From NCBI GenBank assembly GCA_964501315.1, contig CAZCSO010000011.1, positions 1-60,028 on the forward strand: a stretch of 60,028 nucleotides of DNA, written 5' to 3'. Every line of letters begins with the position of its first letter. Within the stretch, counting starts at the first letter, position 1. The notes beneath the pieces are model-generated. The model did no database searches, was not told where the DNA came from, and worked only from the letters and a program-made list of their open reading frames with translations. Position numbers and translations under genes: made by a program. The DNA is from UBA5603 sp964501315. Its GTDB lineage: Bacteria > Bacillota_I > Bacilli_A > Izemoplasmatales > Hujiaoplasmataceae. Of the stretch, positions 8,125 to 16,334 are shown in pieces.

Positions 8125-8415
8125 ATGAGAAAATACGAAGTGATGTACATCATCCGTCCGACTGTTGAAGCAGAAGCGAGAGCCGCATTAATTCAAGAAT
8201 TGAATCTAATCTTGACGTCTCGCGGTACTACTGTACTCAAAGTCAGCGAATGGGGCATGCGGGATTTGGCTTATGAAATCGCCGATTTTCGAAAAGGCTA
8301 TTATGTCTTATTAGAAACTGAAATGTCGGTAGAAGCCAAGAACGAGTTGGACCGTGTCATTCGAATCAAAGAAGACATTATCCGTCATATTATCATCTCT
8401 CGTGAAGAGAAGTAA
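8125..8415 (+). CDS. rpsF: 30S ribosomal protein S6
   Basis: S6 binds the central domain of 16S rRNA together with S18. The 96-residue product has the family opening MRKYEVMYIIRP, the LAYEIADFRKGYYVL strand and the VIRIKEDIIRHII end. AAGGAGGAAC precedes the ATG. It is the first gene of rpsF-ssb-rpsR, the classic order, which places the two partner proteins S6 and S18 in one operon. Confidence 0.96.
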   Translation: MRKYEVMYIIRPTVEAEARAALIQELNLILTSRGTTVLKVSEWGMRDLAYEIADFRKGYYVLLETEMSVEAKNELDRVIRIKEDIIRHIIISREEK

Positions 8416-8430
8416 TCGAGGTGATTTGTA

Positions 8431-8859
8431 ATGCTTAATCGAATCGTACTCATCGGTCGTTTGACAAAAGATCCTGATTTGCGCGCAACCAGCAACAACA
8501 TACCTGTAGCGACCTTTACGCTCGCCGTTAATCGTCCGTTTTCATCAAACAACAATGGAACTGATGGCCGTGATGCCGACTTTATTCCTTGCGTCGTTTG
8601 GAGAAAACAAGCCGAAAATGTCAGCAAGTATGTCAAGAAAGGCCATATGGTTGCCGTTGAAGGTCGAATTCAGACCCGTGATTATGTCGATACAGCTACG
8701 AATGCTCGTCGTTACATTACCGAAGTTGTCTGTGACTCGGTTGTCTTCTTAGAAAGCAAAAATTCGAGTGATAGTTACAAACCATTTGACAACGAAAGTT
8801 CAATCGAACCAACCGAAACCAAACCCATTCAAGATATTGAAGACGATTTACCATTCTAA
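8431..8859 (+). CDS. ssb: Single-stranded DNA-binding protein
   Basis: SSB coats single-stranded DNA during replication and repair. The 142-residue protein has the OB-fold opening MLNRIVLIGRLTKDPDLR, VATFTLAVNRPF, the PCVVWRKQAENVSKYVKKG segment and VEGRIQTRDY. A short variable linker leads to the acidic tail DIEDDLPF, the docking peptide for partner proteins. It lies 15 bases after rpsF. Confidence 0.97.
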   Translation: MLNRIVLIGRLTKDPDLRATSNNIPVATFTLAVNRPFSSNNNGTDGRDADFIPCVVWRKQAENVSKYVKKGHMVAVEGRIQTRDYVDTATNARRYITEVVCDSVVFLESKNSSDSYKPFDNESSIEPTETKPIQDIEDDLPF

Positions 8860-8876
8860 AATAGGAGGAACCCATT

Positions 8877-9140
8877 ATGTATAACGCTAAACCACAAGGT
8901 TTTTCGGGCTCAAATAAAGGTGGATACCGCAAAAAAAGCAGAAAAAGATGTTATTTTACCGATAATAAAGTTGAATATATCGATTTTAAAGATTTCGAAT
9001 TATTAAAACGGTTTATCTCCGAACGTGGAAAAATTTTACCACGTCGTGTAACCGGAACGAAAGCTTATTATCAAAAACATCTTGCCGTTGCGATTAAACG
9101 TGCTCGTTACATGGCATTATTACCCTTTGTTAAAGAATAG
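8877..9140 (+). CDS. rpsR: 30S ribosomal protein S18
   Basis: S18 forms a heterodimer with S6 on the platform of the small subunit. The 87-residue product has a basic glycine-rich start, the RKRCYFTDNKVEYIDFKD segment, LKRFISERGKILPRRVTGT and the KRARYMALLPF end typical of S18. AATAGGAGGAACC gives a strong ribosome binding site 17 bases after ssb. A terminator follows. Confidence 0.96.
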   Translation: MYNAKPQGFSGSNKGGYRKKSRKRCYFTDNKVEYIDFKDFELLKRFISERGKILPRRVTGTKAYYQKHLAVAIKRARYMALLPFVKE

Positions 9141-9152
9141 CTCTTTGCCAAG

Positions 9153-9175
9153 AAAGACTCTTTGAGTCTTTTTTT
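9153..9175 (+). terminator. Terminator of rpsF-ssb-rpsR
   Basis: An 8-base-pair stem, AAAGACTC against GAGTCTTT, with a TTT loop and a T run, 12 bases after rpsR. Confidence 0.9.
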
Positions 9176-9193
9176 CTTATAATTTTTATCGTA

Positions 9194-9224
9194 TTGATAT
9201 AAACAGGATTTATTATGGTATAAT
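9194..9224 (+). promoter_or_regulatory. Promoter of gdpP-rplI-dnaB
   Basis: TTGATA (9194-9199) and TATAAT (9219-9224) with a long 19-base spacer. An extended minus-10 TGG directly before the TATAAT may compensate. Confidence 0.7.
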
Positions 9225-9259
9225 AAATACGAAATCTCATCAAAACGAGGTGTCCGCTA

Positions 9260-11722
9260 TTGATTAAAGGAAGCACCCTTGTCTTAATGATTCTCGCCCT
9301 AATAACCTACTTTTCATTTGGAACAGTGGGTGTATTGTATCTCATCGGCGAACAGAATCCTTTATACACGATCGTCTTTGTTGTTTTATTAACAGCAATT
9401 TTTGTGTCTGTCGTCGTAGGGACGCTCCGAAACTGGAAACGAACGCATGAGATTCGCGGTCTAAACAAGCAAATCGAGGATTTGTCTCAACTTCGCAGAT
9501 CTTTAAAAAACAGCGAAGAAATCGTCGTCGATTATTTCCCAGTTGGAATGTTTCTTTACGACGATGCGTATTTGATTCGTTGGTCAAACAACGAAGCCAA
9601 GTCGTATTTTTCAAACCCGCTTGTGGACCGAAAGTTATCGTTTATCCATGAGGACTTGTTTTCTAGAGTCCAGAAATCAGAACAAAAATTCATCATTACG
9701 GTGTATGGGAAAAAGTACGAAGTTTTCCACTTCCCGCAGTACAAAGTCGTCTATCTGTTTGAGGTTACCGAACGCGAAGATATCAAGGAGCGTATTCGAA
9801 ACAATACGAGCGTTATCGGTATCCTGAATTTGGACAATCTCGACGATGCCATCGCCAATTTGGACTTTCAAGTCAAAACCGTTGTTCAAGGTAAATATTT
9901 ATCGGCTATTGCCAACTGGGCGAAAAAATACGACATCTACTTTAGCAATATATCCAGTGAAAAATCCATCATTATCTTTACACGGAAACAATTAAATGAA
10001 GCCATGGCGGATGAATTTAGCATTTTGGATACCATCAAAGAAATCTCGACCGAAAACGAAGTTCAAGTGACCTTGAGCATGGGAATCGCTTCGGCGGAGA
10101 TTGAATCAGACGAATTGGGTCAATTGGCCGAAGATGCTTTAAAATTGGCTCACGGACGTGGTGGCGACCAAGTGGTTGTCAACATGGCCAATCAACCGCT
10201 TAAGTTTTTTGGTGGTAAATCCAATACCATTGAAAAACGAACAAAGATTACCGCTAAAATCAATTCAAAAGCCCTCAGCGATCTTATTCAAAAACACGAT
10301 TCTATTTATATCATGCCACACACATCGACGGATTTGGATGCGTTTGGTGCCGCGATTGGATTATTGCAATTAGGACTGGCTCAGGACAAATATACCCGCG
10401 TGGTCTTGGATTTTAATAAAATCGATCAAACCACTGAAAAAACCATCAACATGATGAACCGAGAGTACGTCAAACTCTTGGAATACTTGATTGATCCGGC
10501 AGATGCATTGGACGATTTGCATGCCAATCCGTTACTAATTATCGTGGATCATCATTCACCGGCCCAAACAATAGAGCCGAAAATGATTGAAAAGATTAAA
10601 AGCATTGCCATTATCGACCACCATCGACGCGTCGATAATTTGATTGGCGAGGTCAGTTTAAGTTACATCGAACCGTATGCTTCTTCCTCGGTGGAATTGG
10701 TCGTAGAGTTGATGGAACTGTATAATTTTGAGATTGAAGTCGATGCATTTGTCGCGACGGTCATGTTGGCCGGCATGATGATTGACACCAACAATTTTTC
10801 GTACCGAACGGGGGTTCGTACCTTTGAAGCGGCTGCGATGTTAAAAATGTATGGTGCGGATCCCTTTAAAGCCAAATTGATTTTACGCGAATCGCTGGAC
10901 GACATTAAGACGAAATCGAACTTAGTGAACTCAGCACAAATCATTCATCAGCATTTCGCTATCACAACAATGCCTTCAGAAACCAACATTGATCGCGTTC
11001 AACTTGCGAAAACGGCCGATGAATTGCTGGAAATTGATAACATATACGCATCCTTTGCCGTGGGGTCCATTGGCAACGACACCGTTGCAGTGTCAGCACG
11101 AAGCGTTGATCGTTACAACGTTCAAGTCATTATGGAACAACTCGGTGGCGGTGGCCATTTGAATAATGCCGCTGCACAAATCCAAGGCGGACAAATTCCC
11201 GAAATCGTCAATCAATTGATTTCGATTATTAACGAAACCTATAAGGAGGAACAAAACATGAAAGTAATTTTGATGAAAGACATCAAAGGCAGAGGTAAAA
11301 AAGGTGACATTCTTGAAGTCGCCAATGGTTACGGCAATTTCTTACTCACCTCAAAACAAGCCATTGAAGCCAGTCAATCGAACTTGAAAACGATGGAAAA
11401 CGATCGCTTACGCGCTGAAAAAGAAGCTCAAGTTGAACTGGAATTAATGAATAAACTAAAAGTCGACGTTGAAGCCAGTCCACTTAAATTATACGTTCGC
11501 GTTGGTGAAAACGGAAAATTGTTTGGAGCAGTCTCGTCCAAACAAATCGCCGATGAATACAAAAAAATCTATAATCTCGACATCGACAAACGTAAAATAT
11601 TGTTGGACGATCACATTCATTCGCTCGGCGAATATAAAATACCGGTTAGACTGCATAAGGATGTAACAGCCACGATTTACTTGCAAATATTGGAAGAACA
11701 CAGACTTGAAAAAGCTGAATAA
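9260..11722 (+). CDS. gdpP-rplI: Fused frame: c-di-AMP phosphodiesterase GdpP + ribosomal protein L9
   Basis: This 820-residue frame joins two normally separate proteins. Residues 1-666 are GdpP: two membrane helices (about 7-27 and 35-55), a degenerate PAS domain, a degenerate GGDEF domain (no GGDEF signature), then DHH/DHHA1 phosphoesterase domains with STDLDAFGAA, the DHH triad at 430-432, IIDHHRR and GGGGH ending at 633. GdpP hydrolyses c-di-AMP. Residues 667-820 are L9, starting MKVILMKDIKGRGKKGD, with the long helix and the RNA-binding C-terminal domain. No stop separates them, but a perfect AAGGAGGA lies before the codon for M667. The frame starts at a TTG (9260) with GAGGTG 7 bases upstream. 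Such a fusion is annotated in some Mollicutes. Free L9 from internal initiation is likely. Confidence 0.93.
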   Translation: MIKGSTLVLMILALITYFSFGTVGVLYLIGEQNPLYTIVFVVLLTAIFVSVVVGTLRNWKRTHEIRGLNKQIEDLSQLRRSLKNSEEIVVDYFPVGMFLYDDAYLIRWSNNEAKSYFSNPLVDRKLSFIHEDLFSRVQKSEQKFIITVYGKKYEVFHFPQYKVVYLFEVTEREDIKERIRNNTSVIGILNLDNLDDAIANLDFQVKTVVQGKYLSAIANWAKKYDIYFSNISSEKSIIIFTRKQLNEAMADEFSILDTIKEISTENEVQVTLSMGIASAEIESDELGQLAEDALKLAHGRGGDQVVVNMANQPLKFFGGKSNTIEKRTKITAKINSKALSDLIQKHDSIYIMPHTSTDLDAFGAAIGLLQLGLAQDKYTRVVLDFNKIDQTTEKTINMMNREYVKLLEYLIDPADALDDLHANPLLIIVDHHSPAQTIEPKMIEKIKSIAIIDHHRRVDNLIGEVSLSYIEPYASSSVELVVELMELYNFEIEVDAFVATVMLAGMMIDTNNFSYRTGVRTFEAAAMLKMYGADPFKAKLILRESLDDIKTKSNLVNSAQIIHQHFAITTMPSETNIDRVQLAKTADELLEIDNIYASFAVGSIGNDTVAVSARSVDRYNVQVIMEQLGGGGHLNNAAAQIQGGQIPEIVNQLISIINETYKEEQNMKVILMKDIKGRGKKGDILEVANGYGNFLLTSKQAIEASQSNLKTMENDRLRAEKEAQVELELMNKLKVDVEASPLKLYVRVGENGKLFGAVSSKQIADEYKKIYNLDIDKRKILLDDHIHSLGEYKIPVRLHKDVTATIYLQILEEHRLEKAE
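11243..11260 (+). promoter_or_regulatory. Internal ribosome binding site for L9
   Basis: AAGGAGGA at 11243-11250 lies 7 bases before the in-frame ATG at 11258, the normal L9 start. It is inside the gdpP-rplI frame, where it encodes the junction residues YKEEQN. This decides that L9 can also be started on its own. Confidence 0.8.
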
Positions 11723-11733
11723 AGGAGTTCATC

Positions 11734-13101
11734 ATGGAGCAAAAAATACCTCAAAATATTGATGCGGAACAAGCCGTCCTCGGATCGGTGTTTTTTGAAC
11801 AAGGATCGATTAAGACCATTCTTGATAAACTTCAAGTCCATGATTTTTATTTGCCCTATCATCAAGCCATCTATCAGGCTATGAAGGCGCTTTTTCTCGA
11901 GAACATCGCCATTGATTTCACGACGTTATCGGAGCGCTTAGAAAGTATGAACCTCTTGGCAAAAGCCGGAGGCGATGAATACTTAAGCCAATTGATTGAA
12001 GCGGTTCCTTCTACGGCGAATTTAATCCATTACATCAATATCGTTAAAGACAAATCGGTGCTTCGCCAAATCCAAGATACGTGTCGCGATATTGTCGAAA
12101 AATCGTATTCGGTCGAAAACGCTCCTGATTTTATCGACGACGTCGAACGGGACATCTTCTCAATCACGAAAGAAAAACGAACTTCTGATTTTAAATCGGT
12201 GGGAGAAATCGCCGAACTGATGGTCGATAAAATCGCCGAACAAGCCCAAGTTGGTCAAAGCATAACGGGGCTCGATACTCAGTATTATGAATTAAATAAA
12301 TTTACGCTAGGATTACAACCCTCCGATTTAATCATTATTGCAGCGCGTCCCTCCATGGGGAAAACAGCGTTCGCGCTGAACATCGCTTTAAATGTTGCCA
12401 AAGCAGAATCCAAACCACACGTTGCCTTTTTCTCTTTAGAAATGGGCGTCGACCAACTGGTCATGCGTTTGCTTTCCTGTCAAGCTCAAGTGGATAACAC
12501 ACGCCTTCGTCTTGGGAAAATCAATCCTCAGGAATGGGAAAAAATCCACGTTGCCGTTGACCGACTTCAAAACCTAAATCTGCATTTTGACGATTCCGGT
12601 ACCGTTAAAGTAACGGATCTTCGGAGTAAGTGCCGTAAATTAAAACAAGAAGAAAAATTAGATTTGATTGTCGTCGATTATTTACAATTATTATCCGGGT
12701 CAGCTCATAATCAAGCCAATCGTACTCAAGAAGTATCGGAAATAAGCCGTGTTTTAAAAGAAACTGCACGTGAATTAAAAGTACCGGTCATTGCGCTGTC
12801 GCAGTTGTCACGTAACGTTGAAAACCGCAAAGAAAAAGAACCCATCATGGCCGACTTGCGTGAATCGGGATCCATCGAACAAGATGCCGATATCATTGTC
12901 TTTTTATACCGTGAGGATTATTACGATGACGAAAGCACTCGAAAGAATGTCGTTGATCTGACGATTGCCAAAAACCGTAGTGGAACGATTGGTAAATTTG
13001 AGTTGCTGTTCAATCGAAACATGTCAACGTTCTCAAATCCAAGTACCAGTTCATTTGGTTCTACAAGCGACGAAGAATCACAGTTAAGAGATGGCTACTA
13101 G
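11734..13101 (+). CDS. dnaB: Replicative DNA helicase DnaB (DnaC of Bacillus)
   Basis: The hexameric helicase unwinds DNA ahead of the replication fork. The 455-residue protein has the N-terminal primase-binding domain beginning IPQNIDAEQAVLGS, and the RecA-like C-terminal domain with Walker A ARPSMGKTA (lysine about 210), FFSLEM, VVDYLQLL (Walker B) and the AKNRSGTIG end motif. AAAGGAG precedes the ATG, 11 bases after rplI. The rplI-dnaB order is conserved in Firmicutes. Confidence 0.97.
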   Translation: MEQKIPQNIDAEQAVLGSVFFEQGSIKTILDKLQVHDFYLPYHQAIYQAMKALFLENIAIDFTTLSERLESMNLLAKAGGDEYLSQLIEAVPSTANLIHYINIVKDKSVLRQIQDTCRDIVEKSYSVENAPDFIDDVERDIFSITKEKRTSDFKSVGEIAELMVDKIAEQAQVGQSITGLDTQYYELNKFTLGLQPSDLIIIAARPSMGKTAFALNIALNVAKAESKPHVAFFSLEMGVDQLVMRLLSCQAQVDNTRLRLGKINPQEWEKIHVAVDRLQNLNLHFDDSGTVKVTDLRSKCRKLKQEEKLDLIVVDYLQLLSGSAHNQANRTQEVSEISRVLKETARELKVPVIALSQLSRNVENRKEKEPIMADLRESGSIEQDADIIVFLYREDYYDDESTRKNVVDLTIAKNRSGTIGKFELLFNRNMSTFSNPSTSSFGSTSDEESQLRDGY

Positions 13102-13163
13102 CGATCTTTGACTGTTTTTTCTTTGCCAATGTACCACCAAAATGAATATTAAAGGAGATTACT

Positions 13164-14234
13164 ATGTTAAACGAACGACTCGATCAGATCGAAGAACGTT
13201 ACCAAAAAATACAAGAATTATTAATGGATCCCGCGATTTCTACCGATATTAAACAATTGACGGCCTTATCTAAAGAAAGCCGGAGTTTGGAAATCATTGT
13301 GGAAACCTATCATCACTACAAACATTACATCAATCAGTTGGACGAACTCAAAGAAATGTCGAAAGAAGCCGATAGCGAAATTCGTGAAATGGCGGAAATT
13401 GAACTTGAGAATGCCCACCAACAAATCGCCCTTCTTGAAGAAAAATTAAAAGTATTGCTCATTCCGAAGGATCCTGCCGATGAAAAGAACGTTATCGTTG
13501 AAATCCGCGGCGCAGCCGGCGGTGATGAAGGCAATATTTTTGCCGGCGATTTATTCCGGATGTATACGAAATTTGCAGAAGGAAAAAACTGGAAAATCGA
13601 AATTATGAACGCCATTGAATCCGAAGCCGGAGGATTTGGTCAAATCGAATTTGCCATTTCCGGTGAAGCCGTTTACTCGTTGATGAAATACGAATCCGGT
13701 GTTCACCGCGTTCAGCGCGTCCCTCAAACCGAAGCAGCAGGACGCATTCATACGTCCACCGCTACCGTTTTGGTTTTACCCGAAGCCGAAGAATTGGATT
13801 TTGAAATCGACTTAGCTGACGTGCGAATCGATACGTTCTGTTCATCTGGGCCAGGAGGACAGTCGGTCAACACGACCAAATCGGCGGTCCGTTTGCTGCA
13901 CGTACCGACCGGCACCATCGTTCAGTGTCAAGATGGAAAAAGCCAACACGAAAACAAAGCTTCCGCTTTCAAAATCTTACGTTCACGTTTGTATGACCGT
14001 GCGCTTCAAGAAAAACTTGAAAAAGAAGGCAATGAACGCAAAAGCAAAATCGGAACCGGTGATCGCAGTGAGAAAGTCCGGACCTACAACTACCCTCAAA
14101 ACCGAATTACCGATCATCGGATCAACTTTACCATCCAACAACTTGATCGCGTCATGGAAGGTAAATTAGATCCGGTTATCGAAGCTTTGATTGCCGAAGA
14201 AGAAAAACGCAAATTATTGAAAGTTGAAGACTAA
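13164..14234 (+). CDS. prfA: Peptide chain release factor 1
   Basis: RF1 reads UAA and UAG stops and triggers peptide release. The 356-residue product has the PQT tripeptide (the PxT anticodon-like motif, in RVPQTEAAGR) and the catalytic GGQ at 231-233 in SGPGGQSVNTTKSAVR. Length is usual. AAAGGAG precedes the ATG. prmC, which methylates the GGQ glutamine, starts 3 bases after the stop, so the modifier and its target are translationally linked. Confidence 0.97.
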   Translation: MLNERLDQIEERYQKIQELLMDPAISTDIKQLTALSKESRSLEIIVETYHHYKHYINQLDELKEMSKEADSEIREMAEIELENAHQQIALLEEKLKVLLIPKDPADEKNVIVEIRGAAGGDEGNIFAGDLFRMYTKFAEGKNWKIEIMNAIESEAGGFGQIEFAISGEAVYSLMKYESGVHRVQRVPQTEAAGRIHTSTATVLVLPEAEELDFEIDLADVRIDTFCSSGPGGQSVNTTKSAVRLLHVPTGTIVQCQDGKSQHENKASAFKILRSRLYDRALQEKLEKEGNERKSKIGTGDRSEKVRTYNYPQNRITDHRINFTIQQLDRVMEGKLDPVIEALIAEEEKRKLLKVED

Positions 14235-14237
14235 TCC

Positions 14238-15083
14238 ATGCCAAGGTATTCTGAAATTCTGAAAAAAGCTGAAAAATACGCGCGTTTGCATCACTTGGAG
14301 GCCTCAGCCGTCAAATTGCTAATGCTTCATTTTTCAAACTTATCACCGACTGAACTGTATACCTCGATGAATGAAACAATGCCGGATGCGGCAATTCAAT
14401 CGTTCGAAGATGCCGTCTGTCAGTACGTAGATCACCATGTTCCCGTACAATACATCATCGGTTACGTCTATTTTTATGGCTATAAATTTTTGGTTGACGA
14501 GCGCGTTTTAATTCCTCGCTTTGAAACGGAAGAATTGGTTGTCAATACCCTAATGATGTACGATGAAGTCTTTAATGGCAAACCGATTTCCTGCGTTGAT
14601 GTAGGAACAGGATCGGGTTGTCTGGCGATTGCTTTAAAAAAAGAAGAACCTTCGATAACCATGACAGCGACCGACATGAGCGAAAGCGCCTTGGCGGTTG
14701 CGCGGGACAATGCGGTATTAAACGACGCATCGATTACCTTTTTACAAGGCGATATGCTAAAGCCTTTAGCAGGAAAAAAATTCGATTTACTGATTTCCAA
14801 TCCACCGTATATTCCAGAAACGGAAATTGTTCCGGACATCATCAAAGCAAACGAGCCCTCGATGGCATTGTACGGCGGAAGTGATGGCATGAAGTTTTAT
14901 CAAATCATCCTAGATGGCGCAGAATCAATCTTGAATTCAACCTTTATCATTGCCTTTGAACATGCCTATGACAAAGCTTCAGAGCTTCAATCGATGGCCA
15001 AACGCGCATTTCCGAATGCGACCGTGCAAACGTTTAAAGACATGCAAGCCAAAGACCGTATGACCTTTATCATTCAACGATAA
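14238..15083 (+). CDS. prmC: Release factor glutamine methyltransferase
   Basis: PrmC (HemK) transfers a methyl group from S-adenosylmethionine to the glutamine of the GGQ motif of release factors. The 281-residue protein has an N-terminal helical domain, the SAM-binding VDVGTGSGCLAIALK, and the NPPY catalytic motif at 188-191. RFETEELV precedes the SAM domain as in orthologues. It starts 3 bases after prfA. Its stop codon is part of a terminator stem. Confidence 0.95.
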   Translation: MPRYSEILKKAEKYARLHHLEASAVKLLMLHFSNLSPTELYTSMNETMPDAAIQSFEDAVCQYVDHHVPVQYIIGYVYFYGYKFLVDERVLIPRFETEELVVNTLMMYDEVFNGKPISCVDVGTGSGCLAIALKKEEPSITMTATDMSESALAVARDNAVLNDASITFLQGDMLKPLAGKKFDLLISNPPYIPETEIVPDIIKANEPSMALYGGSDGMKFYQIILDGAESILNSTFIIAFEHAYDKASELQSMAKRAFPNATVQTFKDMQAKDRMTFIIQR

Positions 15084-15096
15084 GGGTCTTTTTTTT
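15062..15096 (+). terminator. Terminator overlapping the prmC stop
   Basis: A 10-base-pair stem (one G-T pair), GACCTTTATC against GATAAGGGTC, 7-base loop and eight Ts. It separates the prfA-prmC group from the arginine operon. Confidence 0.88.
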
Positions 15097-15123
15097 CGCT
15101 TTATTCATTTTATGAATGAAGCG
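15097..15123 (+). repeat. 12-bp inverted repeat upstream of the arginine operon promoter
   Basis: CGCTTTATTCAT (15097-15108) and ATGAATGAAGCG (15112-15123) pair over 12 positions with one G-T pair and a 3-base gap. No T run follows in either direction, so it is not a terminator. It lies just upstream of the promoter and could be an operator. The half-sites ATTCA/TGAAT recall ArgR boxes but face the opposite way. Confidence 0.6.
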
Positions 15124-15134
15124 AACGATTTTTC

Positions 15135-15163
15135 TTCAAATGTAAGCGTTTGTATGATAAAAT
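15135..15163 (+). promoter_or_regulatory. Promoter of the arginine-ornithine operon
   Basis: TTCAAA (15135-15140) and TAAAAT (15158-15163) with a 17-base spacer. TATGAT at 15153-15158 is an alternative minus-10. The weak minus-35 suggests an activated or regulated promoter. Transcription would start about 20 bases before the alr ATG. Confidence 0.55.
15141..15154 (+). promoter_or_regulatory. Candidate cre site (CcpA) in the arginine operon promoter
   Basis: TGTAAGCGTTTGTA matches the consensus TGWAANCGNTNWCA at 12 of 14 positions and lies between the minus-35 and minus-10 boxes, a position that would repress. Arginine deiminase operons are under catabolite repression in several Firmicutes. 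Whether this organism has CcpA cannot be seen here. Confidence 0.5.
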
Positions 15164-15188
15164 AAAGAAAGTGAGAGTGGGTGTCAGT

Positions 15189-16334
15189 ATGAAATTTCAT
15201 CGAAACACTTACATGGAAATTAATCTTAATCATGTGCTTCACAATGTTCAATCGTTGAAAACGATGTATTTCCCCAATTTGGATATAATGGCAGTAATTA
15301 AAGCGGATAGTTACGGTCACGGGGCAGTCATGGTAGCGAGAGCATTGGAAACATTAAAGGTGGCTTATTTTGCCGTTGCGACGTTGGATGAAGCCGTTGA
15401 ACTTAGACGCGCGCATATTACGACGCCTATTTTTATCTTGGGCGGCGTCCGTATTGAGGATTTACCGCTGATTGTAAAATACCAATTGACCATCAGCGTT
15501 CATAGTCTTTACTGGTTGGAACGTGCGTCCATGATACCGCATTTGAAACCCATCAAAATTCATTTGAAATTGGATACGGGCATGCATCGTTTAGGGATGA
15601 CGCCGGAAGAATTTAGAATGGCATACGAACTCGTTCGCACTTCGAAGACATGGAAACTAGAAGGCATTTTTTCGCATTTAGCGACTTCAGAAGAAGACGA
15701 TCAGTCGTATTATCAACAACAGATGACCTTATTTCAATCCTGTTTAGATAAAATTGATACCAACGGACTGATCATTCATATCGATAACAGTGCTGGAGCA
15801 ATTAAACCCCATCCGCCATTTGTGACAATGGTCCGGATTGGGTTGATGATTAACGGTCAAAAACCGAGACCGGATTTGAAACTTTCGTTCGATTTGAAAC
15901 CGTCGCTATCGTTATACTCATCGTTGGTTCAAGTCAAGCTGGTTCCGAAAAATCAAAAACTATCGTATAACGGCTTATACAAAACGAAAGATGACGAATG
16001 GATTGGTACTATACCGATTGGCTACGCAGACGGACTCGACCGTCGGTACTTTGACGGCTATGTTTATGTAGACGGCCATCGTTGTTTGATTGTCGGTCGT
16101 ATCTGTATGGACTATACATTGATTCGTTTGCCCAAGTATTATCCAGAAGGAACGCAAATAGAGATTTTTGGAGAACATATTTCCATCGATGAATACGCAG
16201 AAAAGATTAAAACGAATACGTATCAGGCAACGTGTCTGTTAAGTGACCGACTTCCACGACTCTATCGCTTTAACGATAAAATCGTATCGGTCGTTAATCG
16301 ACGCTTGTTAGGAAAGATAGGAGGCCATTTATGA
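15189..16334 (+). CDS. alr: Alanine racemase
   Basis: A PLP enzyme that interconverts L- and D-alanine. The 381 residues show VIKADSYGHG with the PLP lysine K38, the catalytic tyrosine in LSYNGLYK, EWIGTIPIGYADG and GRICMDY, which fit true alanine racemases better than ornithine racemases. The frame is open to a TTG at 15150, but this overlaps the promoter, so the ATG at 15189 is chosen. The stop overlaps the arcA start by four bases. Alanine for peptidoglycan is one role; here it probably also handles the D-alanine released by OrtAB. A broader amino acid range cannot be excluded. Confidence 0.88.
   Translation: MKFHRNTYMEINLNHVLHNVQSLKTMYFPNLDIMAVIKADSYGHGAVMVARALETLKVAYFAVATLDEAVELRRAHITTPIFILGGVRIEDLPLIVKYQLTISVHSLYWLERASMIPHLKPIKIHLKLDTGMHRLGMTPEEFRMAYELVRTSKTWKLEGIFSHLATSEEDDQSYYQQQMTLFQSCLDKIDTNGLIIHIDNSAGAIKPHPPFVTMVRIGLMINGQKPRPDLKLSFDLKPSLSLYSSLVQVKLVPKNQKLSYNGLYKTKDDEWIGTIPIGYADGLDRRYFDGYVYVDGHRCLIVGRICMDYTLIRLPKYYPEGTQIEIFGEHISIDEYAEKIKTNTYQATCLLSDRLPRLYRFNDKIVSVVNRRLLGKIGGHL

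Noticed and set aside
11241..11260. Sequencing error or frameshift at the gdpP-rplI junction
   Set aside because: Both halves are in the same frame with intact ends, and the join is fully explained by the ribosome binding site. Fusions of this pair are annotated in other Mollicutes. A missing stop by point error remains testable but is not needed.
14480..14890. 136-codon minus-strand frame inside prmC
   Set aside because: It has no promoter or ribosome binding site and lies opposite the conserved SAM-binding and NPPY regions of prmC.
15103..15117. Classic ArgR/AhrC box in the palindrome upstream of alr
   Set aside because: The half-sites read ATTCA...TGAAT, the reverse order of the ARG consensus TGAAT...ATTCA, so the match is not canonical. 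It is kept only as an unassigned inverted repeat.
15150..15188. Longer alr start at TTG 15150
   Set aside because: The codon lies within the minus-10 region of the promoter, so it would not be in the transcript.
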